This document shows, in pieces, positions 12,243-12,745 of a stretch of 12,745 nt of DNA. A program made the translations under genes and the position numbers. Under the pieces are notes generated by a model. It saw only the letters and a list, made by a program, of their open reading frames with translations. It did no database searches and was not told the origin of the DNA. The stretch comes from Stenotrophomonas maltophilia. Lineage in GTDB: Bacteria; Pseudomonadota; Gammaproteobacteria; Xanthomonadales; Xanthomonadaceae. The DNA is taken from contig DGIP01000327.1 in the NCBI GenBank assembly GCA_002386405.1, positions 1 through 12,745 of the forward strand. The letters run 5' to 3'. Position 1 is the stretch's first letter, and every line of letters starts with the position of its first letter.

Positions 12243-12745
12243 ATGTCCAAAGGTACCCTGCTGTACGCCCAGTCAGGCGGCGTCACCGCCGTCATCAATG
12301 CCACCGCCTCGGCGGTGATCAGCACCGCCAGGGCCAAGGGAATCAAGGTCTTGGCCGCGCGCAACGGTATCCTGGGCGCGCTGCGCGAGGAGCTGATCGA
12401 CACCTCGAAGGAGTCGGCCGCGGCGATTGCAGCGCTGGCCCATACCCCCGGCGGCGCCTTCGGCTCCTGCCGCTACAAGCTCAAGTCGCTGGAGGCCGAC
12501 CGGGCCCGCTACGAGCGCCTGCTGGCGGTGCTGCGCGCCCACGACGTGCGCTGGTTCCTCTACAACGGCGGCAACGACTCGGCCGATACCGCCTGGAAGG
12601 TGTCCCAGCTGGCCAAGGCCTTCGATTACGACCTCACCTGCATCGGCGTGCCCAAGACCATCGACAACGACCTGGCGGTGACCGACACCTGCCCGGGCTT
12701 CGGTTCGGCGGCCAAGTACACCGCCGTGTCGGTGCGTGAGGCGGC
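12243..12745 (+). CDS. pfp: PPi-dependent 6-phosphofructokinase, 3' end outside window
   Basis: This enzyme phosphorylates fructose-6-phosphate to fructose-1,6-bisphosphate, using pyrophosphate in this subgroup; it is reversible and cytosolic. The first 167 residues are present and the frame stays open to the window edge (family about 400-420 residues). The ATG at 12243 has AAGG seven nt upstream. Motifs are YAQSGGVTAVIN (8-19) for the phosphoryl-donor loop, YNGGNDSADT (107-116), and GVPKTIDNDL (135-144). Asp112 in GGNDS and Lys138 in PKTIDND are the two positions that separate PPi enzymes from ATP enzymes, which have GGDGS and PGTIDND. Xanthomonas is known to use a PPi-type PFK, which agrees. 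The gene is divergent from adk across 139 nt. Confidence 0.93.
   Translation, partial: MSKGTLLYAQSGGVTAVINATASAVISTARAKGIKVLAARNGILGALREELIDTSKESAAAIAALAHTPGGAFGSCRYKLKSLEADRARYERLLAVLRAHDVRWFLYNGGNDSADTAWKVSQLAKAFDYDLTCIGVPKTIDNDLAVTDTCPGFGSAAKYTAVSVREA

Noticed and set aside
1..12745. Search by eye for tRNA, rRNA, CRISPR repeats, transposase genes, att sites or phage genes
   Set aside because: None found. Repeated units are limited to the four GTAG palindromes and small inverted or direct repeats; every long gene is an ordinary chromosomal function.

Overview
This window is high-G+C DNA from a Xanthomonadaceae-type gammaproteobacterium, most likely Stenotrophomonas. The gene set points there: hemL, azurin, argD, mpl, a short 187-residue adk, and a PPi-type phosphofructokinase. 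The strongest evidence is three intergenic GTAG-headed palindromes sharing the core CCACGCCCTGCGTGG, plus one variant. They match the SMAG (GTAG-type REP) family known from S. maltophilia. I see no tRNA, rRNA, CRISPR array, insertion sequence, prophage or defence locus. This is a stable core-genome segment of housekeeping and envelope genes.

Layout. 1-876 (+): 3' two-thirds of hemL (tetrapyrrole synthesis). 902-1348 (-): periplasmic azurin. 1474-2088 (+): HAD hydrolase. 2123-3352 (-): class-III PLP aminotransferase, ArgD-like. 3417-4289 (+): voltage-gated-type K+ channel with a C-terminal zinc-ribbon motif. 4290-4549: inverted pair of SMAG elements and a further inverted repeat. 4550-5368 (-): HSDL2-like SDR. 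5479-6171 (+): predicted lipoprotein. 6185-6400 (-): 71-residue membrane protein. 6462-7124 (-): small kinase-fold protein. 7181-9169 (+): DedA-PAP2-LssY fusion membrane protein with an altered PAP2 active site. 9172-9197: SMAG variant. 9890-11254 and 9268-9879 (-): mpl followed by a stand-alone Lon N-domain protein. 11255-11539: structured non-coding region with a SMAG element and two terminator-like hairpins. 11540-12103 (-): adk. 12243 to the end (+): 5' part of a PPi-dependent phosphofructokinase.

Organisation. The coding strand changes at almost every gene, so most transcription units hold one gene; mpl plus the Lon-domain gene (10-nt gap) is the only tight pair. Nearly every convergent junction carries a perfect hairpin. 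Two of these hairpins are built partly from the last codons and stop of a neighbouring gene. Several starts lack a Shine-Dalgarno sequence and instead have a -10-like hexamer 5-7 nt upstream of the ATG, suggesting leaderless mRNAs. The clearest case is the divergent pair at 7124/7181.

The items most worth a second look are the degenerate PAP2 motif 2 in the DedA-PAP2-LssY protein, the zinc-ribbon K+ channel, the divergent leaderless promoter pair, the SMAG inverted pair, and a possible small RNA between adk and mpl. I did not find a convincing new multi-gene system.
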